A stretch of DNA of 64,000 nucleotides from Actinomycetes bacterium (GTDB lineage: Bacteria; Actinomycetota; Thermoleophilia; RBG-16-64-13). The stretch lies in contig JAGXFW010000016.1 in assembly GCA_024637035.1 (NCBI GenBank), positions 310,001 to 374,000 of the forward strand, read 5' to 3'. This document shows, piece by piece, positions 51,048-60,212 of this stretch. The notes beneath the pieces were generated by a model. The model was not told the origin of the DNA, searched no databases, and was given only the letters and a program-made list of their open reading frames with translations. Position 1 is the stretch's first letter. Every line of letters starts with the position of its first letter. Both the position numbers and the translations under genes were made by a program.

Positions 51048-52174
51048 CAGGCGCCGAAGAAGGTCTTCAGGCGGTGGAACACTCCCTCGTGCTTGCGTGA
51101 GTAGTGTTCCTCACCGCAACTCGAGTCGAATTCGCCCAGGAGGTCCTTCTGCTCGACGGACAGGTCGCGCGGGATCATCACGTTCACCATGATCTTCTGG
51201 TCTCCGCGACCCGCGCGGCGCAGATGCGGCACGCCTCTCGCCCGCAACACCTTGACCTCGCCCGGTTGCGTGCCCGGGGGGAACTCGACCGACTCTTCGC
51301 CGTCGAGCGTAGGCACGGTCACCTTCGCGCCCAGCGTCGCCTGGACCATGGTCAGGTTCAGCGGATAGAGTACGTCGTCGTCCTGACGCGTGAAGTGCTG
51401 GTGAGGGGCGACGGCCACCTGCACGTAGAGGTCGCCGGGCGGACCCCCTCGCAGCCCCGCGGCCCCCTGCCCGTTGAGCCGGATGCGCTGCCCGTCGCTG
51501 ATACCCGCGGGTATGTCGACGGCCAGGGTCTTGGCGCGATACACGCGACCCTGCCCGTGGCACGTGTCGCACGGCTCCTCGATGACGCGACCCTCTCCGC
51601 GGCAGGTGGGGCAAGGCCCCGACTGCACGAACTGCCCGAACGCGGTGCGCCGCACCGTGCGGACGCTGCCCGCCCCGCCGCACTCGGGACAGTCGTGGAC
51701 AGAAGATGCGTCCGTGCTGCCCACCCCGGCGCACTCCCCACAGGTGTCGAGAAGCTCCACCTCGACCTCACGGTTCTGGCCGAACGCGGCTTCCTCCAAC
51801 TCGATCTCGATCTGCAGACCCACATCGTCGCCGCGGACGGCCGCCGAGCGCTGAGCGCCCCGGCTGCCTCCGAAGATGTCACCGCCGAAGAACGACTCGA
51901 AGATATCGGAGAGATCGGTGAAGCCGCCGAAGCCACCCGCCTGAGCACCGCCCCGCAGGCCATCGTGCCCATAGGCGTCGTAGACGCGCCTGCGCTCATC
52001 GTCGGCGAGCACCTCGTAGGCTTCGGTGGCCTCCTTGAATTTCTGCTCCGCGTCGGGATCATGGTCGTTCACGTCGGGGTGCAGTTGTCTCGCCAGGGCC
52101 CTGTAGGCCTTCTTCACGCGCGGCGTGTCGGCGTCGCGGGGGATGCCGAGCACTTCGTAGTAGTCTCGCTTCAT
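51047..52174 (-). CDS. dnaJ: Chaperone DnaJ (type I, Hsp40)
   Basis: A 375-residue co-chaperone that delivers substrates to DnaK and stimulates its ATPase. The J domain has HPD at residues 32-34; a glycine/phenylalanine-rich segment (about 75-100) follows; the zinc domain has four CxxCxGxG-type repeats (CGECAGVG, CPECGGAG, CPTCRGEG, CDTCHGQG); and the two beta-barrel C-terminal domains end with a short tail. Coupled to hrcA by a four-base overlap (ATGA). grpE and dnaK are not in this window, so this copy is linked to hrcA rather than to a full dnaK operon. Confidence 0.97.
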   Translation of the reverse strand: MKRDYYEVLGIPRDADTPRVKKAYRALARQLHPDVNDHDPDAEQKFKEATEAYEVLADDERRRVYDAYGHDGLRGGAQAGGFGGFTDLSDIFESFFGGDIFGGSRGAQRSAAVRGDDVGLQIEIELEEAAFGQNREVEVELLDTCGECAGVGSTDASSVHDCPECGGAGSVRTVRRTAFGQFVQSGPCPTCRGEGRVIEEPCDTCHGQGRVYRAKTLAVDIPAGISDGQRIRLNGQGAAGLRGGPPGDLYVQVAVAPHQHFTRQDDDVLYPLNLTMVQATLGAKVTVPTLDGEESVEFPPGTQPGEVKVLRARGVPHLRRAGRGDQKIMVNVMIPRDLSVEQKDLLGEFDSSCGEEHYSRKHEGVFHRLKTFFGA

Positions 52175-53202
52175 TCGTATCGGCCCTCAAGGAACTCGGA
52201 TAGTAGTTGGGCGGTGCCGCGCACAGTGGCGATCGCGTTCCCATAGTCCATGCGTACCGGACCGATGAGACTGACCGTGCCCAGGCTACGCTGGGGCAGC
52301 CCGTACGACGAAGCCACCATCGAAAAGCGATGCAAGGCTTGCTGCGGTTGCTCTTGACCTATGCGCACGACCACCCGCCCGGTGGAAAGTACCGAACGGA
52401 GGGCCCGGAGGAGCATATACCGTTCTTCCAACAGCAAGAGGAGATCGCGAACATCGTCGAAATCGCCGGTGGCCGGGTCGGCCAAGAGGCGAGCAGCCCC
52501 TCCAACGTACAACGCCTCCCCTGCCTGCTCATCGAGCAAGCGTTCGAACGCGGGCTGAAGCGAAGCGAGGAAACTCGACTCCTTCGGTGCCAACTCGGCG
52601 TTGGCGAGGGTTTGGCGCACGAGTCGCTCCGTGACGCTGCGAACGCCGAGCGATTCGTTCAGGTAGGTGCGCGCCCACTCGACCATGCCGGGGTCCACAG
52701 GACCCGGGAAGTCGATCACCCACTTCGCCACGCGCCCGGTGGCCACGATGAACACGACCATCACCAGGCGAGGTTGCAGCAGGAGTAGTTCGATATGACG
52801 GAGCGACGTGCCGCTCGTGCGTGGGGCCGCCACCAGGGCGAGGAGGTTCGTAGCCTCGGCCATGGCCTCGCTGGTCTGCCCCAGCGCGACGTCCACTTCC
52901 TTCTCCAGGACATCGAGGCCCAACGGGGCCGACCCGATGGCGTCCCGAAGGCCCGGCACCGACATGATGGAGTCCACGAACGCCCGGTATCCCGACTGAG
53001 TGGGCAACCGGCCCGCGGACGTGTGCGGATGGGTGAGAAGCCCTTGCTCCTCGAGCACCGCGAAATCGTTCCTCACGGTCGACGGACTGACCTTCACGGT
53101 GACCGAGGCCGCCACCTCTCGCGAGGAGACCGGCTGACCGGTGCGGATGTATCGCTCGGCCACCAGATTGAGGATGTCCAATTGTCTGCTGGTGAGGCTC
53201 AT
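52171..53202 (-). CDS. hrcA: Heat-inducible transcription repressor HrcA
   Basis: A 343-residue repressor of chaperone genes. It has an N-terminal winged helix (MSLTSRQLDILNLVAERYIR, then VSSREVAASVTVKVSPSTVRNDF), the GAF-like dimer domain and the inserted IDD region. The chosen start is ATG at 53202, where the conserved N-terminus begins; a longer frame runs into the hemW end. HrcA usually binds CIRCE (TTAGCACTC-N9-GAGTGCTAA); no such element is found in the upstream gap (53203-53296), so its targets may lie elsewhere or the gene may be read through from hemW. Confidence 0.94.
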   Translation of the reverse strand: MSLTSRQLDILNLVAERYIRTGQPVSSREVAASVTVKVSPSTVRNDFAVLEEQGLLTHPHTSAGRLPTQSGYRAFVDSIMSVPGLRDAIGSAPLGLDVLEKEVDVALGQTSEAMAEATNLLALVAAPRTSGTSLRHIELLLLQPRLVMVVFIVATGRVAKWVIDFPGPVDPGMVEWARTYLNESLGVRSVTERLVRQTLANAELAPKESSFLASLQPAFERLLDEQAGEALYVGGAARLLADPATGDFDDVRDLLLLLEERYMLLRALRSVLSTGRVVVRIGQEQPQQALHRFSMVASSYGLPQRSLGTVSLIGPVRMDYGNAIATVRGTAQLLSEFLEGRYE

Positions 53203-53296
53203 GTCCCTATCCGCGGGGGGTCGGCCGCTTCCGTGAGCGCACGCAACGCGTCGACGCGCACTGACACCGTGGGGTGGCCCGGCACCGGCGGTGTGA

Positions 53297-54490
53297 TTAC
53301 TCCGGCGAGCGCAGGACGGCCGCCAATACGGCAGTGCCGAGATCCAGGCCCCGCGGGCTTGGGAGAAGTGTAGCACAGCGTTTCTCGAGCAGACCGAGCT
53401 CCATCAATCGTTCGACAGCCTCATGATCGACCGCCTTTTCCGCCAGGGACCAGGGCACGCCTGCCGCGGTGCGCAATCCCAGCATCACCCGTTCGTAGCG
53501 CTTGATGGCCGGCGTGAGATGCTCCTCCTCGGGCGGCTCGCAGGCGAGATACGCGGCCACGCCGGCCGGGTTCGCCCAGCGCCGCATGCCGAGCGTGCTC
53601 ACCGCCGAGGCGCCCCAACCGAGGTAGTCGGCCCCGCGCCAGTAGGCCTGGTTGTGTCGCGACTCGTGACCCGGTCGGCAGTAGCTCGACACCTCGTACC
53701 GCTGGTAGCCCGCCTCCGCCAGGATCTCGGAAACTCGTGGATAGTGCTCCTCGGCCAAGGCCTCCGCCTCCCGGCGCGCGCCGGGGCCTCGCCGGCGCTC
53801 CAGTCGGCGAGCGTACTCATCGGTGTAGCTGAGGTCGTACACCGAGATGTGCGGCGCCTCCACGGCCATGGCCGCCGAGAGGTCGGCCTCGAAAGCCGCG
53901 AGATCCTGTCCCGGGATGCCGAACACCAGGTCTATGCTCCACTCGTGCCAGTCACCGAGGCGGAGAAGCTCCACCGCCCTTTCAGCGGCGCCGGGGGCGA
54001 CACGCCTTCCGAGCGAGCGAAGCGCCTCGGGCGAGAAGCTCTGTACGCCTAGAGACACCCGGGTGACTCCCCCACCTCGGAATGCGTCGAGTGTCGACTC
54101 CACCAGAGTCTCGGGGTTGGCCTCCACCGTGAACTCCGTGCGCGGCCCGACGAATGGCCGAAGCGTCTCGAGAAGATCGATCAACAGGGCCACGGGTGCC
54201 GCTGTGGGCGTGCCTCCTCCCACGTAGAGCGTCTCCAGCGGCCGCGCCAATAGATGCTCCGAGGTTTCGACCTCCTGGCTCAGACGTTGGAAGTATGCGG
54301 CGACTCTTCCCGCGCGTGCGTGTCCGGCCACCGGCTCGGAAGCGAAGTCACAGTAGTCGCAACGCGCCGTGCAGAAAGGTACGTGCACGTAGCCATGGCG
54401 CACCGCTCCACCGGCCGGTCCGGCCTCGGCGTTCGGTCCTTGAGAGGCGAGCGTGTCGGAATCCGACGGCTGAAGGGGGCTCGTGGTCAA
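53297..54490 (-). CDS. hemW: Heme chaperone HemW (radical SAM)
   Basis: A 397-residue radical SAM protein formerly called oxygen-independent coproporphyrinogen oxidase-like. The 4Fe-4S motif reads HVPFCTARCDYCDF (C-x3-C-x2-C), followed by LYVGGGTPTA and VEANPETL. It lacks the additional residues of true HemN at the N-terminus, supporting HemW, which transfers heme to target proteins. The start is TTG at 54490, giving a 35-residue tail before the core; a GTG at residue 30 would start close to the core. No strong ribosome site is seen. It often neighbours lepA and hrcA, as here. Confidence 0.9.
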   Translation of the reverse strand: MTTSPLQPSDSDTLASQGPNAEAGPAGGAVRHGYVHVPFCTARCDYCDFASEPVAGHARAGRVAAYFQRLSQEVETSEHLLARPLETLYVGGGTPTAAPVALLIDLLETLRPFVGPRTEFTVEANPETLVESTLDAFRGGGVTRVSLGVQSFSPEALRSLGRRVAPGAAERAVELLRLGDWHEWSIDLVFGIPGQDLAAFEADLSAAMAVEAPHISVYDLSYTDEYARRLERRRGPGARREAEALAEEHYPRVSEILAEAGYQRYEVSSYCRPGHESRHNQAYWRGADYLGWGASAVSTLGMRRWANPAGVAAYLACEPPEEEHLTPAIKRYERVMLGLRTAAGVPWSLAEKAVDHEAVERLMELGLLEKRCATLLPSPRGLDLGTAVLAAVLRSPE

Positions 54491-54517
54491 GCCCGTGTCT
54501 TGCTCGGTCTGCCCGTG

Positions 54518-54946
54518 TCAACCACGCTGGTCTTCTTCCTCGCTGTCGAGTACCGCGAAGTACCGGGCCAGCTTCACGATGGTCCAGATTGTGAGCACGA
54601 CCAGCAGAGCCACCGGAGCCGCACCCTCGCCCGCCAACGACAGCATGCTGGCCAGCGAGAAGAGCACGAGCACCCATCCCGACAGCCAGCCCGCCACACT
54701 GCCGGAGTTCTCGCGTTCGTCCAGCTTCCGGTACAGGCGGGAAAGCCCGAGCAATGCCATGCCCATGGCGGCTCGGAACACGTGCTCCGCCAGTTCGACG
54801 CTCGACGGTCCCCACAATCCGACCGCTTGGCCGACGTGCGCCGTGCGAGCTGCCAACACCCAGAGGAACCCGGTGAAGAGAACAGTGGCAACGACGGTCC
54901 ATGCTATCGACGCGGCCACTTGGTCGACTTTTCGCAAGCCGTCCAA
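54518..54946 (-). CDS. DUF1634-like four-helix membrane protein
   Basis: A 142-residue membrane protein. Four hydrophobic segments appear: about 12-33, 52-70, 85-103 and 106-127, then an acidic end (DSEEEDQRG). The family name is a loose suggestion based on size and topology only; the function is unknown. An ATG at 54946 starts it with GGGAGCAACC-like sequence upstream. It lies between the 62-aa membrane gene and hemW on the same strand, forming a run with lepA. Confidence 0.6.
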   Translation of the reverse strand: MDGLRKVDQVAASIAWTVVATVLFTGFLWVLAARTAHVGQAVGLWGPSSVELAEHVFRAAMGMALLGLSRLYRKLDERENSGSVAGWLSGWVLVLFSLASMLSLAGEGAAPVALLVVLTIWTIVKLARYFAVLDSEEEDQRG

Positions 54947-54956
54947 CGGTTGCTCC

Positions 54957-55145
54957 CTACCTGCCCGTGAGACCCGCTATCACTAGGACAATACCCAGAG
55001 TCACGGCCAAGTACCCAAGGACGGCGCCCCACCGACCCGAGGACCGCGTAGCCGCACGTTCTTCCGCCGACATCCCCCGGCGGAGCCAGATCTGAACCAG
55101 ACCCCCTAGCACCAGCACGCCGCCCACGATCAGGTATTCGATCAT
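54957..55145 (-). CDS. Small two-helix membrane protein
   Basis: A 62-residue protein with a hydrophobic first helix (MIEYLIVGGVLVLGGLVQIW), a charged middle part (RRGMSAEERAATRSSGRW) and a second helix (about 40-59). It is too small for a known function call. The stop is ten bases before the next gene's start, so the two membrane proteins are likely coupled. The 24-base tandem repeats separate it from lepA. Confidence 0.6.
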   Translation of the reverse strand: MIEYLIVGGVLVLGGLVQIWLRRGMSAEERAATRSSGRWGAVLGYLAVTLGIVLVIAGLTGR

Positions 55146-55166
55146 CGTCGGGGCGCGATCATCACA

Positions 55167-55238
55167 GGGGCGCGAGCCCGAGCGCGGATCGGGGCGCGAG
55201 CCCGAGCGCGGGTCGGGGCGCGAGCCCGAGCGCGGGTC
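55167..55238. repeat. 24-bp tandem repeat, three copies, between lepA and a membrane-protein gene
   Basis: Three head-to-tail copies of a 24-base unit (start GGGGCGCGAGCCCGAG, ends GCGGGTC), at 55167-55190, 55191-55214 and 55215-55238; the first has one A-for-G change. A degraded fourth copy runs to about 55262, into the 3' end of lepA, and a half copy appears near 55150. The unit is G+C rich and can form GCGCGAGC-type stems. Confidence 0.85.
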
Positions 55239-55250
55239 GAGGCGCGACGC

Positions 55251-57065
55251 TCAGCGCCCGCCCTTGTCGTCGAGGTCGAGCACCGCCAGGAAAGCTTCCT
55301 GGGGGATCTCGACCACACCCACGGTCTTCATGCGCTTCTTACCGGCCTTCTGCTTCTCGAGGAGCTTGCGCTTGCGCGAGATGTCTCCGCCGTAGCACTT
55401 GGCGATGACGTCCTTGCGTTGCGCCCGTACAGTCTCTCGGGCGATGATGCGGCTGCCCACCGCAGCCTGGATGGCCACCTCGAACATCTGTCGCGGGATC
55501 TGTTTCCGCAGCCGGTCCACCAAGGCACGACCCACGGCGTAGGCCTTGTCCTTGTGCACGATCAGGCTGAGGGCGTCCACCGGCTCTGCCGCGATCAGTA
55601 TGTCCAAGCGCACGAGCTCCCCCACCTCGTAGCCCTTCACCTCGTAGTCCAGCGAGGCGTAGCCGCGGGTGCGCGTCTTCAGCAAGTCGAAGAAGTCCAG
55701 CACGATCTCGGCGAGGGGCAGGTCGTAGGCGAGCCGCACGCGCTCCGAGCTCAGGTACTCCATGTCGCGGAAGGTGCCGCGGCGCTCCTGACACAACTCC
55801 ATGACGGTGCCCACGAATTCGTTCGGTACCAGGACTGAAGCGGCGATGTAGGGTTCTCGCACTTCGGAGATGGAGCCTGCGTCGGGAAAGTCGACCGGAT
55901 TGCTCACGCCCTCGACCTCACCCGTGAGGCGCACCACCTCGTACCGCACGTTCGGCGTGGTGGCGAGCAACTCGAGATCGAACTCCCGCTCGAGTCGCTC
56001 CCTGACGATCTCCATGTGGAGCAGTCCGAGGAAGCCACAGCGGAACCCGAAGCCGAGCGCCCGCGAGGTCTCGGGTTCCCAATGGAGCGAGGCGTCGTTC
56101 AACGACAGCTTTTCCAGCGCCTCTTTCAGATCGGGATAGTCATCACCCTCTATGGGGAAGAGGCCACAGAACACCACGGGCACGGCTTCGCGATACCCCG
56201 GCAAGGCCGCAGGCGCCGGGCGGTCGGCCAGGGTCAGCGTGTCACCCACCCGCAGGTGCGCCACTTCCTTCATGCCGGTGATGATGTATCCCACCTCGCC
56301 CGACTTCAGGATCTCGGTCTTCAGCATGTCGGGGCTGAAGATGCCCACCTCCTCCACTTCGCTCTTGCGGTGGGTGGCGAAGGTACGGAGCATCGCGTTG
56401 CGGCGGAAGCTCCCGTCGACCACTCGCACGAACGCCACGACGCCCCGGTACTGGTCGTAGAACGAGTCGAAGATCAAGGCGCGGGCCGGGCCTTCCGGGT
56501 CGCCCGTGGGTGGCGGGACACGTCGCACCACCGCCTCCATGACCTCTGCCACGCCTGCGCCGGTCTTGGCCGAGATGCGCAGGATGTCCTCGGGTTCACA
56601 ACCGATCAGACCCATGATCTCCTCGGCGCGCAGGTCGGGCTCGGCTCCGGGAAGGTCGATCTTGTTCAGCACCGGGATGATCTCAAGGTTGTTCTCGAGG
56701 GCGAGATAGGTGTTGGCCAGTGTCTGCGCCTCGATGCCCTGGCTCGCATCGACCACCAAGATGGCTCCCTCACAGGCGGCCAAGCTGCGCGAGACCTCAT
56801 ACGTGAAATCCACGTGGCCCGGGGTGTCGATGAGGTTGAACTGGTAGTCACGCCCGTCGTCCGCCTTGTAGTACACGCGGACGGCCTGAGCCTTGATGGT
56901 GATGCCCCGTTCCCGCTCGATGTCCATGCGATCCAGAACCTGCTCTCGCATCTCGCGGTCGGCGACGGTGTGTGTCATCTGGAGGATACGATCGGCCAGG
57001 GTGGATTTCCCGTGGTCGATGTGGGCGATGATGGAGAAGTTACGGATGTGCGCGAAGCCGTCCAT
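55251..57065 (-). CDS. lepA: Elongation factor 4 (LepA, back-translocase GTPase)
   Basis: A 604-residue translational GTPase. G1 is AHIDHGKST (about 14-22), G2 has [10 protein letters not shown]3 DTPGHVDF, G4 [10 protein letters not shown]. The LepA-specific C-terminal domain ([19 protein letters not shown]) is intact. It acts on stalled or mis-translocated ribosomes. Length is normal. The start ATG at 57065 is unambiguous. The gene lies between murJ and the tandem repeats and precedes two small membrane genes and hemW; lepA-hemW-hrcA linkage is common in bacteria. Confidence 0.97.
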   Translation of the reverse strand: MDGFAHIRNFSIIAHIDHGKSTLADRILQMTHTVADREMREQVLDRMDIERERGITIKAQAVRVYYKADDGRDYQFNLIDTPGHVDFTYEVSRSLAACEGAILVVDASQGIEAQTLANTYLALENNLEIIPVLNKIDLPGAEPDLRAEEIMGLIGCEPEDILRISAKTGAGVAEVMEAVVRRVPPPTGDPEGPARALIFDSFYDQYRGVVAFVRVVDGSFRRNAMLRTFATHRKSEVEEVGIFSPDMLKTEILKSGEVGYIITGMKEVAHLRVGDTLTLADRPAPAALPGYREAVPVVFCGLFPIEGDDYPDLKEALEKLSLNDASLHWEPETSRALGFGFRCGFLGLLHMEIVRERLEREFDLELLATTPNVRYEVVRLTGEVEGVSNPVDFPDAGSISEVREPYIAASVLVPNEFVGTVMELCQERRGTFRDMEYLSSERVRLAYDLPLAEIVLDFFDLLKTRTRGYASLDYEVKGYEVGELVRLDILIAAEPVDALSLIVHKDKAYAVGRALVDRLRKQIPRQMFEVAIQAAVGSRIIARETVRAQRKDVIAKCYGGDISRKRKLLEKQKAGKKRMKTVGVVEIPQEAFLAVLDLDDKGGR

Positions 57066-57128
57066 GGGCGACGTATTGTACCCCAGCCCGTCCCGACCGG
57101 GCGCAGGAGGCGCGGGCCGGCTCGGACG

Positions 57129-58748
57129 TCACACCTGGTCGGAGTCCTCGAGCGTCACGACTTCGCTCACCTCGTGCGGATCCCGGCGGCGCCGGAGCAC
57201 GCCCAGGACCTGACCGACCTCCTCCATCCGCAAGAGCCGCGCCGCCAGCACGTAGGCGAGCAACCCCAGTCCGTACCCCGCCGAGACGCTGACCAGCTGG
57301 GCCGGCGTCGAGCGGCCGAGCCACGAATCCACCAGCCACCAGGCTCCATATCCGGCGGCCGACAGAGGAAGGAGCGCGATGACCGACTTCAAGAACGAGA
57401 GCGCGATCCGTCTGCCGTCCACCCCGCCGATCTCTCGGCGTAGGAGCAGCATCAGGCCCAGGAAGTTGAACACCGACACCAGCGAGGTAGCGGCGGTCAC
57501 GCCGCCGACACCGAGCGGCTTGTAGAGAAGCACCGCGAGGGTCGTATACAGCGTGAGATTACCTACCCCGACGATGAGGGGCAGCCACGCCTTCTGGATG
57601 CCGTAGAAGGCCCGATTGAGCAACGTGTTGGCGCTGACGAAGGCCATCCCGAGGCTGTAGAAAGCCAACGCCCACGCCATGGCGGCGGTGTCGGAAGGCC
57701 CGATCTTCCCGTACTCGAACACGAGCCGCACGGTGGGCACCCCGAGGACGACGAAGAATGCCGAGAAGGGCAGGGTGACGAAGAAGATCTGGCGCGCGCC
57801 GCTCGAGAGGGCCACGCGGAAGTCATCGAACCGACCCGCGGCCGCGAAGCGCGAGAGAGTCGGGAACAGCACGGTCCCGATGGCCACCGCGAACATCCCT
57901 TGGGGCAACTGGAACAGCCGGAAGGCTTTGTCGATCACCGCCGGAGCCTCCAGGCTGATATAGCTGGCAACGATCGTTCCGACCAAGGCGTTGAAATTCA
58001 CGATGCCCAAGGTGAGCATCACCGGGCCAAGCAGCCGGCCCACCTGTCGTACGGCCGGGTGACGGAAGTCGAGGCGCAGGCCTCCGCGTTCCCGGCGGTT
58101 CCACACCGCCGGAAGCTGGATCACCAACTGGGCCACCGTGCCCGCGACCGTGCCCCAGGCCAAGACGTAGAAGGCGCGGGGATCGTCGCCGTCGCCGGCG
58201 AAGAAGACCACGGAGGCGATGATGATGATGTTCCACACGATGGGAGCCAGCGCGGGCAACGTGAAGTGGTCGTAGGAATTGAGGACCCCCATCAGGATGC
58301 CCGTCACCCCGAGCAGCATCACCGTGGGGAACATGACCTTCGTAAGGCCGATCGCCAGGTCGATGGTCGCAGGGTCTTTGTACCCGGGGGCAGCGAGGGA
58401 GATCACCTGCGGAGCGAACCAGATGCCGAGGGCGCTGACCGCCCCCAACACCACCACGGCAAGGAAGGTGATGGTCGATACCAGTCGCCAGGCCTCCTTC
58501 CGACGGTCCTCGGAGAGGAGCCCGGAGAAGACCGGTATGAATGCGGCGCTCAGGGCGGTGTCGGCCACCAAGGTCCGTATGAGGCTGGGAACCTTGAACG
58601 CGACGGTGAACGCTCCCATCGCTGGTCCCAACCCCAGGTATGAGAGCATGACCTGTTCGCGCACGAGGCCGAGCACGCGCGAACCGGCGGTCGCGGCCAT
58701 AAGGAAGGCGGCGGCCACCGCCAGACTTCGTTTGTTCTCGTTGCCCAT
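57129..58748 (-). CDS. murJ: Lipid II flippase MurJ (MviN family)
   Basis: A 539-residue polytopic membrane protein that moves lipid-linked peptidoglycan precursor across the membrane. About 14 hydrophobic segments are visible, and the N-terminus (AAAFLMAATAGSRVLGLVREQVML) matches the MviN start, with R-x-x-G-x-x-R-E typical. The acidic and basic residues of the central cavity cannot be verified fully. A C-terminal extension of about 30 residues with RRRRDPHEVSEVV is cytoplasmic. The start ATG at 58748 lies inside the -35 region of the divergent rpsT promoter. Confidence 0.93.
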   Translation of the reverse strand: MGNENKRSLAVAAAFLMAATAGSRVLGLVREQVMLSYLGLGPAMGAFTVAFKVPSLIRTLVADTALSAAFIPVFSGLLSEDRRKEAWRLVSTITFLAVVVLGAVSALGIWFAPQVISLAAPGYKDPATIDLAIGLTKVMFPTVMLLGVTGILMGVLNSYDHFTLPALAPIVWNIIIIASVVFFAGDGDDPRAFYVLAWGTVAGTVAQLVIQLPAVWNRRERGGLRLDFRHPAVRQVGRLLGPVMLTLGIVNFNALVGTIVASYISLEAPAVIDKAFRLFQLPQGMFAVAIGTVLFPTLSRFAAAGRFDDFRVALSSGARQIFFVTLPFSAFFVVLGVPTVRLVFEYGKIGPSDTAAMAWALAFYSLGMAFVSANTLLNRAFYGIQKAWLPLIVGVGNLTLYTTLAVLLYKPLGVGGVTAATSLVSVFNFLGLMLLLRREIGGVDGRRIALSFLKSVIALLPLSAAGYGAWWLVDSWLGRSTPAQLVSVSAGYGLGLLAYVLAARLLRMEEVGQVLGVLRRRRDPHEVSEVVTLEDSDQV

Positions 58749-58769
58749 GGATTGCGCCTATGCTAAACT
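58741..58769 (+). promoter_or_regulatory. rpsT promoter
   Basis: TTGCCC (58741-58746) and TAAACT (58764-58769) with a 17-base spacer, and TGC directly before the -10 (extended -10). The -35 overlaps the murJ start codon. Confidence 0.6.
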
Positions 58770-58817
58770 CCTGCGGCTCCAAAGGGAAGAAGTGACGCAG
58801 ATCGAGGAGGTGAACAT

Positions 58818-59078
58818 ATGGCTAACAGCCCGCAGCAACGCAAGCGAGTACGCATCGCCGAGCGCCAACGACTGGAGAATCTCCGCTACAAATCTTCGGT
58901 GAAGACGCTGTTCCGCCGCCTCAAGATCTCTGTCGCTTCTGGAGACGCAGAGGCTTCGAAGCAGGTGGCTATCGCGCTGACGTCGACGATCGACAAGGCA
59001 GCCGCCCACAAGGCTCTGCACAAGAACAACGCCGCCCGCAAGAAGGCGCAGGTCAGTCGTCTTTTGAACCAGGCCTAG
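58818..59078 (+). CDS. rpsT: Ribosomal protein S20
   Basis: An 86-residue 30S ribosomal protein that binds 16S rRNA helices. The basic N-terminus MANSPQQRKRVRIAERQR and the central helix are typical, and AAAHKALHKNNAARKKAQVSRL near the end is the family signature. GAGGAGGTGAAC upstream gives a strong ribosome site for the ATG. The gene is transcribed alone, opposite to its neighbours, with its own promoter and terminator, as usual for rpsT next to holA. Confidence 0.98.
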   Translation: MANSPQQRKRVRIAERQRLENLRYKSSVKTLFRRLKISVASGDAEASKQVAIALTSTIDKAAAHKALHKNNAARKKAQVSRLLNQA

Positions 59079-59131
59079 GCGACCGCTAGACCAAGAGCGC
59101 GGCGTCCGTCGCGCGATCGAACGCATCACAG

Positions 59132-59158
59132 AGCGCCCCGTCCGCGGGGCGCTTTTTT
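59132..59158 (+). terminator. Rho-independent terminator of rpsT
   Basis: AGCGCCCC and GGGGCGCT form an 8-bp stem with a six-base loop, followed by a run of six T. It is the clearest terminator in the window. Confidence 0.9.
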
Positions 59159-59182
59159 GATGGCTGCGTCCTCCGGCACGCC

Positions 59183-60208
59183 TCAGTACACGCGAGAGGC
59201 CGTGTCGCGTGGCCCGACCATCAGCATCCCCAGACACAACTCGAACTCGACCTCGGGCGGCAGATCGCCCTTCCCCTTCATCCGGGCGTCGGTCTCGGCG
59301 AGCACACCGAGTGCCCGTCCGATGGAGGTGGAGTCGTATGCGCCGGACTGCTCCACGATCTTCCGAGCTGGGAAGGGCTTCATCTTGAGTTCGGCCTGCA
59401 CCTGGGCGGGCGCCAGACCCGCTTCCCGCATCGCGACCGCGCGGCTGAGGTGTTGGAAGTGACGCAACACGCGGAACAACAGGCCCGTGGGCCGTTCGCC
59501 CGAAGCGTAGAGCGCCTCGATCGAGGAGAACACCTGAGCGCCCCGCCTCGTGGCCACCGCATCGACTAGGTCGAAGATGGACGCTTCGATGGCTCGAGGA
59601 GTGAGGTCCGCCACATCCTCTTCTCTGATGTACGCGCGCCCTCGATACGCGGCCAGCTTCTCGACCTCGCGCATGAGGACGTGCTGATCGTCTCCCACAT
59701 ACTGAACGAGAAGCCGGGCCGCACCGGGTTCGAGGTGCGCCCCGATCTTCTTCGCCTGACGCACCGCCCACCCGGGGAGCTCCGAGGCGCGGGGCGCCGA
59801 GTACTCGAGAACATCCCCCGCCGCGGCCACAGCGACGCGGAGGGGATCAGACCCCGTGAGCTTCTCTCCTACGAGCGTCAGACATGAATCCGGTGCCGGG
59901 GATCTCAAGTATGACGCGATGATCTCCTTATCCGGCTTCTTCCACTGCTCGACGCCGTGCACCAGGACCAAACGGATCCCGGCGAGGAACGCAAGAGTGT
60001 TCGCAGCGGCGACCACCTCGTGCGCCGAGTGCTGGGCAGCCACGAACTCATCGATGTTGAGTTCGGTGCCGGACTCCTCCACGATGCGCTCGCGGAGCCG
60101 GTGGAGGGCGGATTCCACCTTGGGACGGTCATCACCCAGGATGAGGTAGGCGGCTCTGAGCGGCCGCTTCTTCGGCTCATCGGGTCTCGCGCCCGTGGTA
60201 CCCACCAC
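59183..60208 (-). CDS. holA: DNA polymerase III delta subunit
   Basis: A 341-residue clamp-loader subunit that opens the beta clamp. It begins with YLILGDDRPKVESALHRLRE, then AANTLAFLAGIRLVLVHGVEQWKK, typical of HolA; the second part shows LVQYVGDDQHVLMREVEKLAAY and EASIFDLVDAVATRRGAQV, and the C-terminal helical bundle is complete. The start GTG at 60208 has GGGAGG eight bases upstream and is four bases after the comEC stop. The comEA-comEC-holA order with divergent rpsT is widely conserved, which strengthens all four calls. Confidence 0.93.
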   Translation of the reverse strand: MVGTTGARPDEPKKRPLRAAYLILGDDRPKVESALHRLRERIVEESGTELNIDEFVAAQHSAHEVVAAANTLAFLAGIRLVLVHGVEQWKKPDKEIIASYLRSPAPDSCLTLVGEKLTGSDPLRVAVAAAGDVLEYSAPRASELPGWAVRQAKKIGAHLEPGAARLLVQYVGDDQHVLMREVEKLAAYRGRAYIREEDVADLTPRAIEASIFDLVDAVATRRGAQVFSSIEALYASGERPTGLLFRVLRHFQHLSRAVAMREAGLAPAQVQAELKMKPFPARKIVEQSGAYDSTSIGRALGVLAETDARMKGKGDLPPEVEFELCLGMLMVGPRDTASRVY

Positions 60209-60212
60209 TCAG

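Noticed and set aside
53203-53296. CIRCE operator upstream of hrcA
   Set aside because: No TTAGCACTC-like inverted repeat is present.
56016-57443. 475-codon open frame on the plus strand
   Set aside because: It is antisense to lepA and the murJ end; its composition is His/Asp-rich without any recognisable motif.
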